Shown: piece after piece, positions 46,052 through 56,481 of the stretch | How the letters are laid out: each line of letters starts with the position of its first letter | How positions within the stretch are numbered: the first letter of the stretch is position 1 | DNA from: Massospora cicadina | Taxonomy: Eukaryota; Entomophthoromycota; Entomophthoromycetes; Entomophthorales; Entomophthoraceae | Assembly (NCBI GenBank): GCA_022478985.1 | Contig: JAKSZP010017377.1 | Location: 45,417-109,416 of the forward strand | Reading direction: 5' to 3' | DNA length: 64,000 nucleotides | Notes under the pieces: model-generated | What the model was told of the DNA's origin: nothing | Databases searched by the model: none | The model's input: the letters and a program-made list of their open reading frames with translations, nothing else | Translations under genes and position numbers: made by a program

Positions 46052-46519
46052 CTAGGAAGCTATATAAGAGGGCGAGGAAGCTTTGGGGAAATTTTTGTCC
46101 AGTGGCTGATTTACCTGGCAGACCATGGCGTACAGCATTGGAATGGGAGCATCAGTGAAATGTGGCATAAGGAGGTATAATTGAGGGTTTTCTTCATTAA
46201 TGAGGCCAGTGGTGTCCATCACATCAACATATTGAGCAAGTTGATGCTCAGCAAAAGTGATGAGAGCAGGCACACAAGTGAACGATTTGATGATCTGGAA
46301 GGTTTCAGGATAATTAGGGTCAAAAAGAGAGTTTTTTTGCTGCATCAATGCAGAAGCCGCTCGCACCAAAAGCCAGCTCCTCAATCTCATACTTCTCCTC
46401 TTCCTCAAAATCATGAGTAAAATTGGGTATAGGAATACCCTCAACCAGGGGTTACAAAGCCCCATGGAGTTGCTGATAAAGGAGGGTGTTGGCAGGAGCT
46501 GCAGCAGCTTCAACTTCCA
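46052..46519 (-). pseudogene. R1 second coding stretch, unknown function
   Basis: A minus-strand open frame at 46513-46052 ends 125 bases before the poly-A tail. The most conserved part, FTCVPALITFAEHQLAQYVD and VMDTTGLINEENPQLYLLMP, is shared with R2, so it belongs to the retroposon and not to X or E. An ATG at 46519 in another frame begins MEVEAAAAPANTLLYQQLHG after a run of Lys codons. I do not recognise the protein. It shows no RT, endonuclease or zinc-finger motif. Confidence 0.45.
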
Positions 46520-46828
46520 TTTTTTTAATATTTTTATATATGGGATAACCGTTTTTTAGGACGAAAATGGCAGGTGCACAATTTGAGAGGATTGACAAAA
46601 CTCTCCAATAAAAAATCTGGTTTAACGTTATATGACGGTCATTTTCATCAATCCAATCAAGACACTCGAAAGGATTTGACTCAGATAACACTGGCCCAGT
46701 CACCTGAGTTGGCAAATTGGCCACAACTGATTGGCCGTGAACTGTTGACCACAGAAGCTCAGCTGAGACTGTTTCAGCTATTAGCTCAAGTTGGCATAAA
46801 TCAACCAAATCCTAAAATTTTTAACATT

Positions 46829-47726
46829 TTAATTGACTGTAGCTTTGGAAGCCATGCCAGAATTCGCCGAGTTTGGGGGTTGTAGAATCAAGCCCCACTC
46901 AAAAAATTGGGTGTGGTAGCAGCCACGCTGACGCCAGAGGGGGAGCAGCAGAAGCGGTGGAGGCAGAAGCCATAGGGCACTTGCATTTTGAGTGATCAAG
47001 ATTAAAGCACAAGTGGTATATGGTGCGGCTGTTCTCATGTGCCAGAAAGGGTGATCAGGTGCGGATCTGATCACCATGTGAGGGGGAATCGTGAGATAGG
47101 TGTTTCAATGGAATGGGAAGATTGTCACAAAGGCTCATGGCCCTGCCAAATGATCCGCTCTATTCTGAACCACAAATTGCAGCATGAGGTCTGCACCGTA
47201 AATTGCCAAACTCTCCATAAGCTTGTGGTAGAGGCGTTTGGGGGAAAGGTGGGAGGGCAACCTGGCAAACTGGATTACCAAAGTGGCCTCATCTGGGAGC
47301 TGGGTGAGAATGGTAGGAAGGGGGATATTTTGAAAAATTAACAGCAGCATAAATGCTGCCTTTGCATTGGCCTCAGAATGGAAACTGAGGTCAAAATACC
47401 CCTTAAAGGGGCGGAAATCAATGAGGCTGGCAGGATTAAACACCAACATGGCCATCTCAATGATGGCCGCACTTTCATATGGGAAGAGGTTTCAATATTC
47501 AACCCAGAGGCCAAAACGCAAATTGCTCCGTGGGAGCACAAAGGACTCCAGAGCACCACCTGGGAACTCGCGAGATGATGGGCAAAGCCCTGAGGGGGGA
47601 CATAACTCCCAGTAGCGTTAGGGGACTAGCAGAGCAAGCCTGGGCACGCTTTGACGATGGCCAAAATACGCCCAATGGTGGCACACCACCACCCCAAGCT
47701 GGGGCAGCAGGCGTCAAAAGCATCAA
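46829..47726 (-). pseudogene. R1 LINE-ORF1-like coding remnant
   Basis: On the minus strand FDLSFHSEANAKAAFMLLLI, then LPDEATLVIQFARLPSHLSP and KRLYHKLMESLAIYGA (47455-47140), aligns in order with LDLGFESKIAADEAAAVRIV and IFLTFDFLPTTVKRDILEQH then LKDGLAIYGE of the LINE ORF1 at 57029-58246. A later WRQRGCYHTQFFEWG (about 46940-46895) resembles WGAQGCYLLVKPISPQEW. The RNA-binding zinc knuckle is not readable. Frames are broken. This ties R to the LINE world and is the best clue to its origin. Confidence 0.6.
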
Positions 47727-47822
47727 CCTTTATAAGTTTTGGCTCAATTGAACAGCGATTTTTTAGTATTTTTTAAAATTAAATTGGCTTTGATTTCAAT
47801 GTCAAATTGAAAGATATTTTTA

Positions 47823-48830
47823 TGGGCCCTTAACCCCTCAGTAAGTATCAATTTGAACGCAACCTTGTTGATAACCTGAGTCACTTTATATGGACCCAAT
47901 AACTTCAGTCCAAGCTTCCTGCTCTTCACTTTATGGCATAAATTTTCGCCTCCACCAACACCCATTCTCCCAAGTAAACAATGGGTTTAGCACTCTCCGT
48001 CGTTCTGCATACTACTTCTGCCATGATATGGCACACTTCAGATTGTTTTATAACTTCTTCCTGGTGTCTGTCATTATGTGAGATAATTCATCTGCACACT
48101 GGCATACTCTGAAACCTGACTCACCATTCAACGCCAGATTGTACCATGATTTGTGAAGAACGGGGTCATCCCTGTTGATGAATGATAGTGGTTATTATAG
48201 GCAAACTGTACCAATATGATCTGAGTGACTCAATTGTCCTGCCATTCTGAAATGTAGCGCAGAAGGCATTGTTCTGATATTTGGTTTATCCTTTCCTTCT
48301 GTCCATCAAATTAAGGATGATATGCTGAAGCCCTGCATGGGCGAATCTTCAAATTACCGAGCATATTTACCCAAAATTTTGATATGAATAGGGTTCATAA
48401 TCCGAAATGATCTGTGCCAGCAGGTCATGATGGGTTAATACCTTGTTAATGAGAATCTTTGCGGTGTCATTGTTTGAGAAATTGGAGGTACACAGGAAAA
48501 ACTCAGAATATTTAGTCACCATTCAACAATAACCATTATCACATCCTTCTCTTGGATCTTGAGTAACTCCATAATGAAATCCATGCTAACCAACCCCCAT
48601 GGCTGGCTCAGGATTTGGAGTGAGACTAAATTACCCACAGGCTGCTTTCAAAAAGGCTTTGAACATGTTTAAACCAAGCATTCCACCACATACATTATGA
48701 TATTCTTCCAAAGTCTGTCCCATGAAAATTTATGCCACACCAGTTTGACCATCTTCTCAACTCCCAGATGCCCCACCAATGGGTGGTCATGCGAAGCCTA
48801 CAGCACTTCCCAGTGTAGCATTGGATTTAG
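47823..48830 (-). pseudogene. Element E integrase remnant
   Basis: Minus strand. HPLVGHLGVEKMVKLVWHKF (about 48790-48730) matches the zinc-binding region H.L.GHLG..KT. MDFIMELLKIQEKDVIMVIV (about 48585-48525) is the catalytic-core start D-F-I. The C-terminal module KLGLKLLGPYKVTQVINKVA then FKLILTEGLRAH (about 47915-47823) is the GPF-V-R-I...P.G..IH block, interrupted here by R1. Confidence 0.83.
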
Positions 48831-48999
48831 GACCCATACTCGTGAGTCATGGTACAAAACCCCATAATTTTCCTGTATTTCCGATGATGGCCATGCTGTT
48901 GGCCCTCCACTGTCTCAGCCCATAACCAATTACTGAATGCTGAACTTCTTCGCTTCCATCGGATTTCCTCCCCAAGTTTGTTCTCCTCACATACCACAA

Positions 49000-49482
49000 T
49001 GGCGAACTGGTCCAACCAGAACATGGTAGCCGTGTTATACTCCTCCAAATCTGCCTTCTCATATACTAGCTCACATCCCAACTCAATAAATCTGCTAAGG
49101 TGTTGATGCTCCCTGTAAGTAATCCACTCGGAAATCATACTAAACCAGCTCCACATGCCACCAGGCTTGGCGCTGATCCATCTTCCTGAGCTTCTGGTAT
49201 TACTCCAGTACCCAATGGTCCGTCCAAAACTACAAAAGGGTGACGGGCATACAAAAAGTGGTGCTGCCACTCCTGCAATGCTGTGATCACTGCCAGTAGC
49301 TCCTTGTCATGTATCAGATAATTTTTTGCCACTGGAATCATCTTCTGGCTATAATAACACACTGCGTGCTCTAACCCTTCCTTCCCCTTCTGTAAGAGTA
49401 CTGCACCTACAGCGAAATTTGAGGCTTCTATCTCTACCACAAAAGGTTCGTTAGGATTTGGATGGGTTGAGACTGGTGCCAA
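49000..49482 (-). pseudogene. Element E RNase H remnant
   Basis: The minus-strand open frame 49482-49135 reads PFVVEIEASNFAVGAVLLQK, then HAVCYYSQKMIPVAKNYLIH, DKELLAVITALQEWQHHFLY. This is the Ty3/gypsy RNase H with the usual DAS changed to EAS. Spacing of the blocks is normal. Confidence 0.9.
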
Positions 49483-49559
49483 AATGAGCTTCTCTTACAG
49501 AAGGGTGATTTCTCGTTCCGCCTCCTCCCCCCATATGAATGGCACATCCTGCGTTAATT

Positions 49560-50460
49560 TCATAAGCATCAAGGCCAACTTCAATAGATACTCCACAAAC
49601 CACCAGAGGAGAGGAACCATTCCCAAAAAACTTCTTATGCCTGTCTGATCCATTGGCGCTTTCTATTCGCACACCACCTATATCTTATCTGAACATTCCT
49701 CAGTTTTTTCTCAAACATGACATTCCTCAGAAAAATATCCAACTCTTGGTTTAACTCACACTTCAAAATTTTGGCCATAATCCTATCTCAGCTAACACCT
49801 CCAGAACCCCCCGCACATTAAATACATGTGCTTCCCTAGAACGTGAAAAAAGAAGGATGTTATCCATGAAGTCTATGTAATATCGCTGATCATCCTACTG
49901 AGCACTCAGTCAAACATTCACTGAAACACCGCTGGGGCATTACACAGCCTAAATAGCATAACTCATTATTTGGAACAATCCAAGGTGGCATTTGAACGCT
50001 GTTTACCTTTAGAACTCTGGCCTCACGGGTACCTGATTGAACGCATCTGCCAGATCAAACTTCTTGAAGATGTTGTACCCCATTACCATTGGAAGGATGT
50101 CCTCCATTAATGACATTGAGTAAAAGTCCAGCTCTATAACTGCGATAAGTCTCTAGTACTCTACACACGAATGTAACTCTCCACTCATCTTGGGCACCAG
50201 CAACTCCTGACACCATGGCAGATTTTGATGGCTCAATCAACCCCCGAATAAGCATCAAATTCACGTGCTCCTCCAATGCAGCCTCGGCTTGCTTTTTCAG
50301 CGGATAGACTGGGCATTTACAGGGGAGTTCAGACCCCTCTTTAAATGAAATAAGAATGCAAATGGGCCTGTGGGAAAGAACGGCGAATACCTTTACAGTC
50401 CAAGAACCCACAAATTTTTGATATTCCACTGGTAAATCCTCTTCCTGAATGGCCCCTCAA
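49560..50460 (-). pseudogene. Element E reverse transcriptase remnant
   Basis: Minus strand. SFKEGSELPCKCPVYPLKKQ, then AEAALEEHVNLMLIRGLIEP SKS (50350-50210), is the entry block (KLPxxPIYPLSxxELxALxExLxxxLxxGxIRPSxS). FDLADAFNQVPVR-like wording near 50055-50010 and the broken catalytic and connection blocks follow down to about 49560. Stops and frameshifts are present. Confidence 0.85.
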
Positions 50461-50559
50461 GGTGTTATGTCCATCCAACTCATTGTTTCCCACCAACAGC
50501 CTCCATTTCATCAGGGGACACATCCTTAGTTTCAAAAGCAGTACTGGAAGGCATGTCAA

Positions 50560-51101
50560 TTTGAGGCCTGAACCAATGCCACCACTTCATCCTCAGCACC
50601 ACCAAGTGGGAAAATTTTTATTTGCACAAAACTGCTCCCAGAACCCAAATGGGTCCTGCCATATTTTCACTGCAGAGCTCACCACAATAGTGCCCTCAAT
50701 GACGCATTGGCAAACATTACCTCCAGTCCCTTCCACATCTGCAACTTAAGCGCTCCACAAGCACAAGCTCAACTTAGTTCTCTTCTTCCCCCAGTATCTA
50801 CCAGGTCCATCGCCCCTTCTGTTCCGCCACCTGTGAGAAACTCTACAGGGATAAACAAATTAGGATAGAGTGATGAAGGCCGTTTATTTCTAAATAAATC
50901 TTTCAATTGCAAATTTGCTGATGATGGAAATTTATACATATTCGTTTTTCCCTGCCCATGGCTCACTGGTTTACGTGCTTCATCCTCATTTCCCTGGCGC
51001 ACTACCTCTTGTACTTTTCCAAAGTTTATTTGGGTTGGATGCCAGTCCCCTTGACTAGAACAGCCAATCACTGGGGGCTGTCCTTTCCCTGGTGACATCA
51101 A
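50560..51101 (-). pseudogene. Element E protease remnant
   Basis: The minus-strand open frame 51101-50769 ends PVEFLTGGGTEGAMDLVDTG GRRELS (about 50845-50770), where DLVDTGG fits the retropepsin DTGA block with DTG intact. It lies upstream of RT as expected. Downstream the frame is lost. Confidence 0.65.
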
Positions 51102-51831
51102 TCCTTCATACTAGTCCTTGACCACCGATTGCCTCTCAACTTGTACCGCTAATGAAACTTCCTCCACAGCATGCCCTGGAAATTTGCCGCTGCTTAAAGC
51201 CGCTAGAAAATCCGCCTACAACCCCTGGCGGAACATACACTAAGATTGGTAATCTGCAACTTGGGCTGCCTTCACCAATGGATTGAAAACCCGACCATAT
51301 TTTTACCCAAGCTCCATCCCTGGCTAACTGTTAAGAGCGCCTACCACGCCTCAATTTTTGCTTCATCTGGAAAATCTGCCCAGTCAATAAACTCCACACA
51401 TTATTCCATTGAATTTGGCAAGCGCCCTTGTCCCTCAATAAGTTCTGCAACCACCCCGCCAACTTTGGAGGTAATGCATCCACTACTTGGGCTGATTGAA
51501 GCAAAGGAGGGGATTCCCTCATGTTGCCTCCACCAACCGCGCATGGCAGTGGATACATGTGTTGACTTGATTAATTTTGTCCAGCGCCTGCATGGACAAC
51601 GCCCACAACTGTTAGGCGATTTGGGTTTTGCCTGGACTTCCATGGATTTCAGGGTTTCCACTCCTCATAATCTCCCCACCTCATGTAGCAAAAATGCCAG
51701 TGAGAACCCTACCATATTTACAGTCAATAGATGTCTGTTCCATTATTTGCTAGTGACGACCATTTCCTCCCAGGGTCCCCAAAAAATGGAGAGTAAGGTA
51801 TTTAAGTTTCATTTTATCTATTGTGCAGGTT
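51102..51831 (-). pseudogene. Element E gag remnant
   Basis: It lies between the 5' LTR and the protease on the minus strand. Readable part (51558-51331): VDALPPKLAGWLQNLLRDKG then ACQIQWNNVWSLLTGQI, capsid-like wording. No zinc knuckle is certain. The plus-strand open frame of 197 codons (51246-51839) is most likely the shadow of this decayed gag, since it crosses into the LTR. Confidence 0.5.
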
Positions 51832-52504
51832 TGTGCTAATATGCGACAAAGAATTTGTGCAGCACAAGCTATGTCACTGACCACATTACTGACAGCCTGG
51901 CAGAAATCCACCCCAAACCCGCACGCCAATACCAGAATTAGTGACATATTATTGGACCATAAGCCAGCGATGCTGCATGCAAGCAGCAGCGTCTGGCTCC
52001 ATGATAAGGCTGTAAAAGAAGCCAACGCTTGGACCAGCTCGCTGGTTGAGCTCATCTTTTCTTATTGATCTTGAACGACAATTTTCTTAAAATAATCTTT
52101 TATATAGATTCTTAGCAATCAAAAATAGTAATAATTTTACTGTAATCCTCTGAGAAAACAGAACTCTATTGACAGTTACTGTTTTCCTCACGTTATAGCA
52201 TTTGTGATAGCCTAAATAATTAGGCTGCTGTACCTTAAACTTTTGAGTGACATCCAAATAATCGCTTGCAAAAGCCCTGCATCCCAATGAATAGTAATTT
52301 TGAGGATTTAAGATACCAGTCATTCAATACGCTGGATCAGCCCTCATTCTTAAATCCCCAAATCCTTACCTGTGATTATGGTCTCAATTCATTCTTCTTT
52401 CTGCCCCAAATCCGCAAACTTGACCTCCAGATTTGTGGTCAAATCAAAAATTTCATCAATTAGGTCAATGTGTGGACCAGGCTGAGCCTGATCTGTCTCT
52501 GTTG
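51832..52504 (-). repeat. 5' LTR of element E
   Basis: It is collinear with 44950-45657. On the minus strand it ends ...ATTAGCACA. A primer-binding site is not obvious after it. Confidence 0.8.
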
Positions 52505-52751
52505 CCTGGGCCAGGCTCTACTCACCAGTAAGACCCAGAGCGGACTCTTAATTTAACCTGAGCTGGCTCAAACAATGCTGACTATCAGATGAACATTTTT
52601 GAGTCTCAAGATAAGTTTCATCTGTCAAAGAAACCTGATAAAATTAACCAGCTTACAACAAGAGTACATCATAAATACCTCAACAATTAATTGGGTCAAT
52701 TATTTTTCAGGGTCCAATATTACTCCCCTTGGATAAGCTAAAGGGAAGCTC
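52505..52751 (+). other. Element X 3' internal end with polypurine tract
   Basis: This short X segment lies on the right side of nested element E. It ends GCTAAAGGGAAGCTC just before the LTR start TGTCAGG. In X1 the corresponding tract is GCTTGGGGGGCTC. Confidence 0.65.
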
Positions 52752-53502
52752 TGTCAGGATTCTCCCTATGAAAAGTGTAAACCTTGTCCCAGGGAGATCA
52801 ACAAATACAAAAATGCAGGACTTGATTTCTGATATGCTCAAATGGTCCCATAAGTCCCAAATTAAAGTTTAATTCTGTTTCATCAATTTAGACTTTAAAT
52901 TTGTGGAAGTACTTGAATTACTCCGAATTTGTTTAATAAGCCTTTTAATTTTATTTGTAAAATTTTACATAATTATGAGGTCACAGTCACATGACTCCAT
53001 CATCAGTGGGCTAAAGCTCTTAAATCTTCATCAGCTTTTCTTTCTGGAAGCTATTAGGGTGGATCTCTAAACCTGGACTATTGGAAGAGCTCCTACTAGA
53101 GGTTAATGAAAATTTAACAGATGCTATGAAGCTATTACCAGGAGATCAAGGAGCACAGCTGACCTCCCAGGTGGGACGCATTGAAGAATGAACCACCTGG
53201 GAATCAAGAATGATCAATGAATCACTCCTTGCAATTCTTAATGGATCATGATTCCCTTTTGCTTTTAACAGTGCTATAAATAGTACTGTCTTATTTTCAA
53301 ACAAGTTAGTTTTCAGTGAATATCTTCTACTATTTATTATTTAGTTTAAGTTTATTTTAATGAACAAAGTCTTATCCATCACTGTGTCTTATGAATCTCC
53401 TTTCTCTTTACTGACTGTGATGGAAGAAGCATCTTATAATCAGCTACTATGTTGGGATCCCCAGTGCTTGCACCTGCAAGTGCATCATGTGGAAACCCAA
53501 CA
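52752..53502 (+). repeat. 3' LTR of element X
   Basis: It starts TGTCAGGATTCTCCC and ends GGAAACCCAACA. A TATAAATA box lies at 53275-53282 on the element's coding strand. It is collinear with 41443-42199. Confidence 0.85.
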
Positions 53503-53507
53503 ACTAT

Positions 53508-53866
53508 CGTTAATTAATACCAAAGTTTTCTCAACTCATTAAGCTCTTTTTCAATTCATTAACCAAGAGAACTCCCCTTTGACATGGAATCCATAAGAAT
53601 GTAATGTCTTACCCGCATGTTTTGCAAAAATTTCTGTTATGTTTTAATGTACTTTCAGCATACCACTATCTCACAAACCGCTCAACCAATCCCAGCAAAC
53701 CAGGTGTCAGGTGATTGAGTCACTCGGCCCCCTTCCACCAATAGTATGGAGAATTTTGACAACTGACTTCAGTCGCCTCTAGGCTTTGTCTGCGTGAGGG
53801 ATTTTTGCGCCAAAAAATTTCTAAATTGCTCCACTAAAACTTAAATATCTCAGAAACTATTTATCT
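53508..53866 (+). pseudogene. Element D reverse transcriptase, part after X insertion
   Basis: Starting at 53505 the frame reads YR-stop-LIPKFSQLIKLFFNSLTKRTPL, the YYRxFIPxFSxLAKPLxxLLKK block that follows GFLGxxxYY in gypsy RT. It completes the motif cut at 41442. The rest to the RNase H is unreadable. Confidence 0.82.
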
Positions 53867-53921
53867 AACCCTTCATTCCTTCTTTTTTTAGTACTAGATG
53901 GTCCCAACCCTTCATTCCTTC
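53867..53921 (-). mobile_element. R5: 23-bp retroposon copy with perfect 16-bp target-site duplication
   Basis: Identical repeats aacccttcattccttc lie at 53867-53882 and 53906-53921. The 23 bases between (53883-53905) read on the minus strand GGGACCATCTAGTACT plus seven A residues. The non-A part is identical to R4 with one extra 5' G. It lies in element D between RT and RNase H. Confidence 0.85.
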
Positions 53922-54039
53922 CAAAAGCACAAGTCTGCCCATGATTCCATATCTATTGGTAGTCCCATGACTACCAGGTTTAATTTTTTTAGAGATCAGA
54001 ATAAAAGTGGCTTTAGACTCTTAAATAATTATAAATAAA

Positions 54040-54480
54040 CTGACCTATCCTATGCCACCCAGATATTAAAACCTTTTATTCTATATTGATGCCTCCAATT
54101 ACTCTGTTGATGCTATTTTTCATTCAATTAGATGAAAAAAGGTTTTTCCCACCCTGTTTCATATTTTAAAAAATTCTTTATAAGGCAGTATGAAACTATA
54201 GTGTTGCCAAAAAGGAATGCCTTGCCATCCTACTCGCAGTAAAACAATATTGTCCTTTTCTATATGTAGCCACATATACTGTTGTCACTGACCAAGCCTC
54301 ATTAAGATGGTTACCAAAACATGAAAGATCCCAGTGGGAGATTTTTTTTGTGGGTCTCTGAAGCTCCAACGTTACAACATGAATTTTGAACATTGCGCTG
54401 GGGCCCAACATATGAACATAGATGGGCAAACTTGCCTGCCCATCCTTCATTTTGGATAATAGTGAGGCAGAGAGACTATA
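54040..54480 (+). pseudogene. Element D RNase H remnant
   Basis: KPFILYIDASNYSVDAIF (about 54069-54122) carries the catalytic Asp in DAS. Broken middle blocks follow. YNMNFEHCAGAQHMNIDGQT CLP (about 54372-54440) is the YxFxxxxxxGxxxxxADxLSRxP-type end block, where the late DA reads DG. Confidence 0.83.
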
Positions 54481-54559
54481 TGATCTCCTGATGACTCTTG
54501 ACACATGGGATGATGAGAATAATCCCGCGAGGAAGATGCTACTACAAATCTTAAAACAA

Positions 54560-55672
54560 TAAGGTTGAGGATGTAAAGTTATACAAAAATTTAGGCATAA
54601 AACGATTGCCCTATCTCCAACCTTCTAAACAAATACTTGTGTTTATGGAATTCCACGCTACCCTTAGTCATGTAGAGTTCAAAAACATATGAATTGAATA
54701 GAGATCAATAAAAGTGGGAAGGGATCATGAAATCTAATATCAAAGGTATAGACGCTTGTTTATCATGAAATTAATATAGTCACAATATAATATACAAACA
54801 TCAGCCTACCACCCCCAACAGCTATTTCACAATATCAGCTTATATGTGTTAAGTTCACTACCTCAAACCACCATACAAACTGATATATGGTATTGGACTT
54901 GTTATTTTTCTAGGTGGGTCAAGGCTGTTTCTCTTATGGTCTAAACTGATAAAGCCACCACTACATTCTTAAATCAACATAAATTTCCCCAACATGGTTT
55001 TTCCTAGGTTCTCCTCTGCTAGAATGGAGTAAAGTTGATTATAAAGTTGTAAATATCCTGGCTAAATCTATGGGTGCTCAGCAACTCTTTTTGGCACCCT
55101 ACAACCTTCTATAAATAGTACCATTGAAAGAGTTGATAAAATCCTAGTTTTGATTTTACTCAAAACGGTTACTTCAGATCCTCTACAATGTGATGACTAC
55201 TTGCCTAGCGCTCTTATGGCGTATCATATTAGTCATCATCAAATATTAATGATGTCACCATTCCAATACTTATATGGTTGGGAACCAGTAATACCAGCAT
55301 TATTAGCAGGCAAAAGTGTCTTCTATGATAATACTGAAGACTAATATAAAATTATTAAGAGATTGGCTCAACACATCATTCAACTTCAATATGATGCTAT
55401 GACTAACTTAGCAAAAATGGTTAACAAAGAGGTCTGAGTTCTAATGAACTCAGAAAACCTCTACTCAACCTTCAAATTTCAGTTTTAGTTCTGTATTGCT
55501 ATAATTACATCACCCCTAAAAAGGCAAACATGGTTCAATATGTGAAGGAGCTTTTGTAATCACCTACAAGAGAAATAATAAATATTCCATTAAATCTCTA
55601 GCCACCAAGATTACTATTAACAGAGTATTTGGAATATCTCTACGTCACTATTGTCCCTAATATTCTTGAAGG
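54560..55672 (+). pseudogene. Element D integrase remnant
   Basis: LSSLPQTTIQTDIWYWTCYF SRWVKAV (about 54850-54930) stands at the start of the core. The open frame 55150-55344 reads SDPLQCDDYLPSALMAYHIS and MSPFQYLYGWEPVIPALLAG, very close to element B. EGAFVITYKRNNKYSIKSLA (about 55549-55605) is the C-terminal module. Stops are frequent. It ends at the D 3' LTR. Confidence 0.85.
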
Positions 55673-55939
55673 TAGTAATATCAGACATCTGGATGTTCGT
55701 CCTTCCAAGAATAATATCCAGGTGCTTAATAGCTCTGATTTCTCATATAATAAAACAATTAATATGAGTTTTAAACAACTAACTCCAAAAATTCTCCCCG
55801 CACTAACCTAAATTTAGTTATTTCACTTAAGAGGAAAAAAGATCCTTTTCTATAGACCTGAAGGGGGATTCAAAGTATGTAAATTTTTTAACCAAATTGG
55901 AAGCCAGAATCAAGTAAAATCTACCAAAATAAAAACTTA

Positions 55940-56481
55940 AATGGTGTCAGGACTTCAGGGATATAACTCCAACCCAGCCCATTATTGTCAGGGCCCCAAA
56001 GCCCCCAGTGATTAAATAGGCCATTTAGACCCTAAGTAAAGCTAAAATTGAAAGGGAGATTGCGAGAAACATACATTTTATTAAAATTGTCCTCAATGTA
56101 TTTATATGACCTCAATGGATCAGGAAAGGGAAGATTCAAAAAGTCTCAGCATTGTTTGCTATAGCTGAATAGATATAAATAATACAGGTGGAATGGGCGC
56201 ATCCTCAGCATAAGTCGCTAGTGCACCCAAAAAGGGTAATTTGATTGGGGTGCAAGCACTAAAAGGGATTTTGCCGCAACCTGATTGAGTTTTGACATCC
56301 TTGTCAGTAGTTAATGGTGTCAAATTCTATTTAAATATAATTTAATTATTAGGTTAATCCCCAATACTTTGGATTGGGATCAACCCAATTTAATGGGGAG
56401 CCCAATCTGGCATCTGCCTGTAGGTGGGTCGTGACCCCTAATTGAGGCTTCCCCCAATAAAGGGAGAATCCCAACAAACGG
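55940..56481 (+). repeat. Solo LTR (532 bp) with 5-bp target-site duplication
   Basis: Pentamers aatgg (55940-55944) and aacgg (56477-56481), 4 of 5 matching, flank 55945-56476. It starts TGTCAGGACTTCAGGG and ends GAGAATCCCAACA, terminal words like those of the X LTR (TGTCAGGATTC...AAACCCAACA), although the body differs. It sits in element D's 3' LTR, where the other D LTR has no insert. The CCCAATAAAGGGAG stretch (about 56453) may be a polyadenylation signal. Confidence 0.82.

Larger units (their letters stand above)
45910..47839 (-). mobile_element. R1: 1894-bp retroposon copy with 18-bp target-site duplication
   Basis: Direct repeats atgggcccttaacccctc (47822-47839) and atgggccattaatccctc (45910-45927), 16 of 18 identical, flank 45928-47821. 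On the minus strand the insert runs from an A-rich 5' end to ...TTTTGGGCTGGGCACCACTAGTGCT followed by AAAAAAG. It carries a LINE-ORF1-like stretch and a second coding-like stretch. It interrupts E's integrase between TEGLRAH and the HPVFHVSLL-like HLVIYGSRL. It is the longest R copy in the window; whether it is full length is unknown. Confidence 0.85.
44950..52504 (-). mobile_element. Ty3/gypsy chromodomain element E (minus strand), nested in X
   Basis: LTRs of about 0.7 kb (44950-45657 and 51832-52504) enclose minus-strand gag, protease, RT, RNase H, integrase and a chromodomain next to the 3' LTR, the layout of chromoviruses. It lies inside element X and itself contains retroposon R1 within the integrase C-terminus. 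All frames are broken. LTR edges are accurate to about 10 bases, and no target duplication was convincing. Confidence 0.85.
41443..53502 (+). mobile_element. LTR element X (plus strand), inserted in D's RT; gag-only internal region
   Basis: Two LTRs (41443-42199 and 52752-53502) in plus orientation enclose 2.75 kb of gag-like sequence, then nested element E, then a 250-bp 3' end with a purine tract AAGGGAAG before the LTR. Pentamers gatat (41438-41442) and actat (53503-53507) flank it, 3 of 5 matching. Leaving out X plus one pentamer rejoins D's RT frame. After removing E and R2 the X internal region is about 2.6 kb and shows no pol motif, so X looks non-autonomous. Confidence 0.8.

Noticed and set aside
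47744..47965. Integrase tail continuing as KNIFQFDIEIKANLI up to 47744
   Set aside because: The 18-bp target duplication shows that E's own integrase stops at TEGLRAH (47823). The following residues are read-through into R1.
51246..51839. 197-codon plus-strand open frame as a gene
   Set aside because: It overlaps element E's minus-strand gag and runs into the E LTR. It has no family motif and is likely a shadow.
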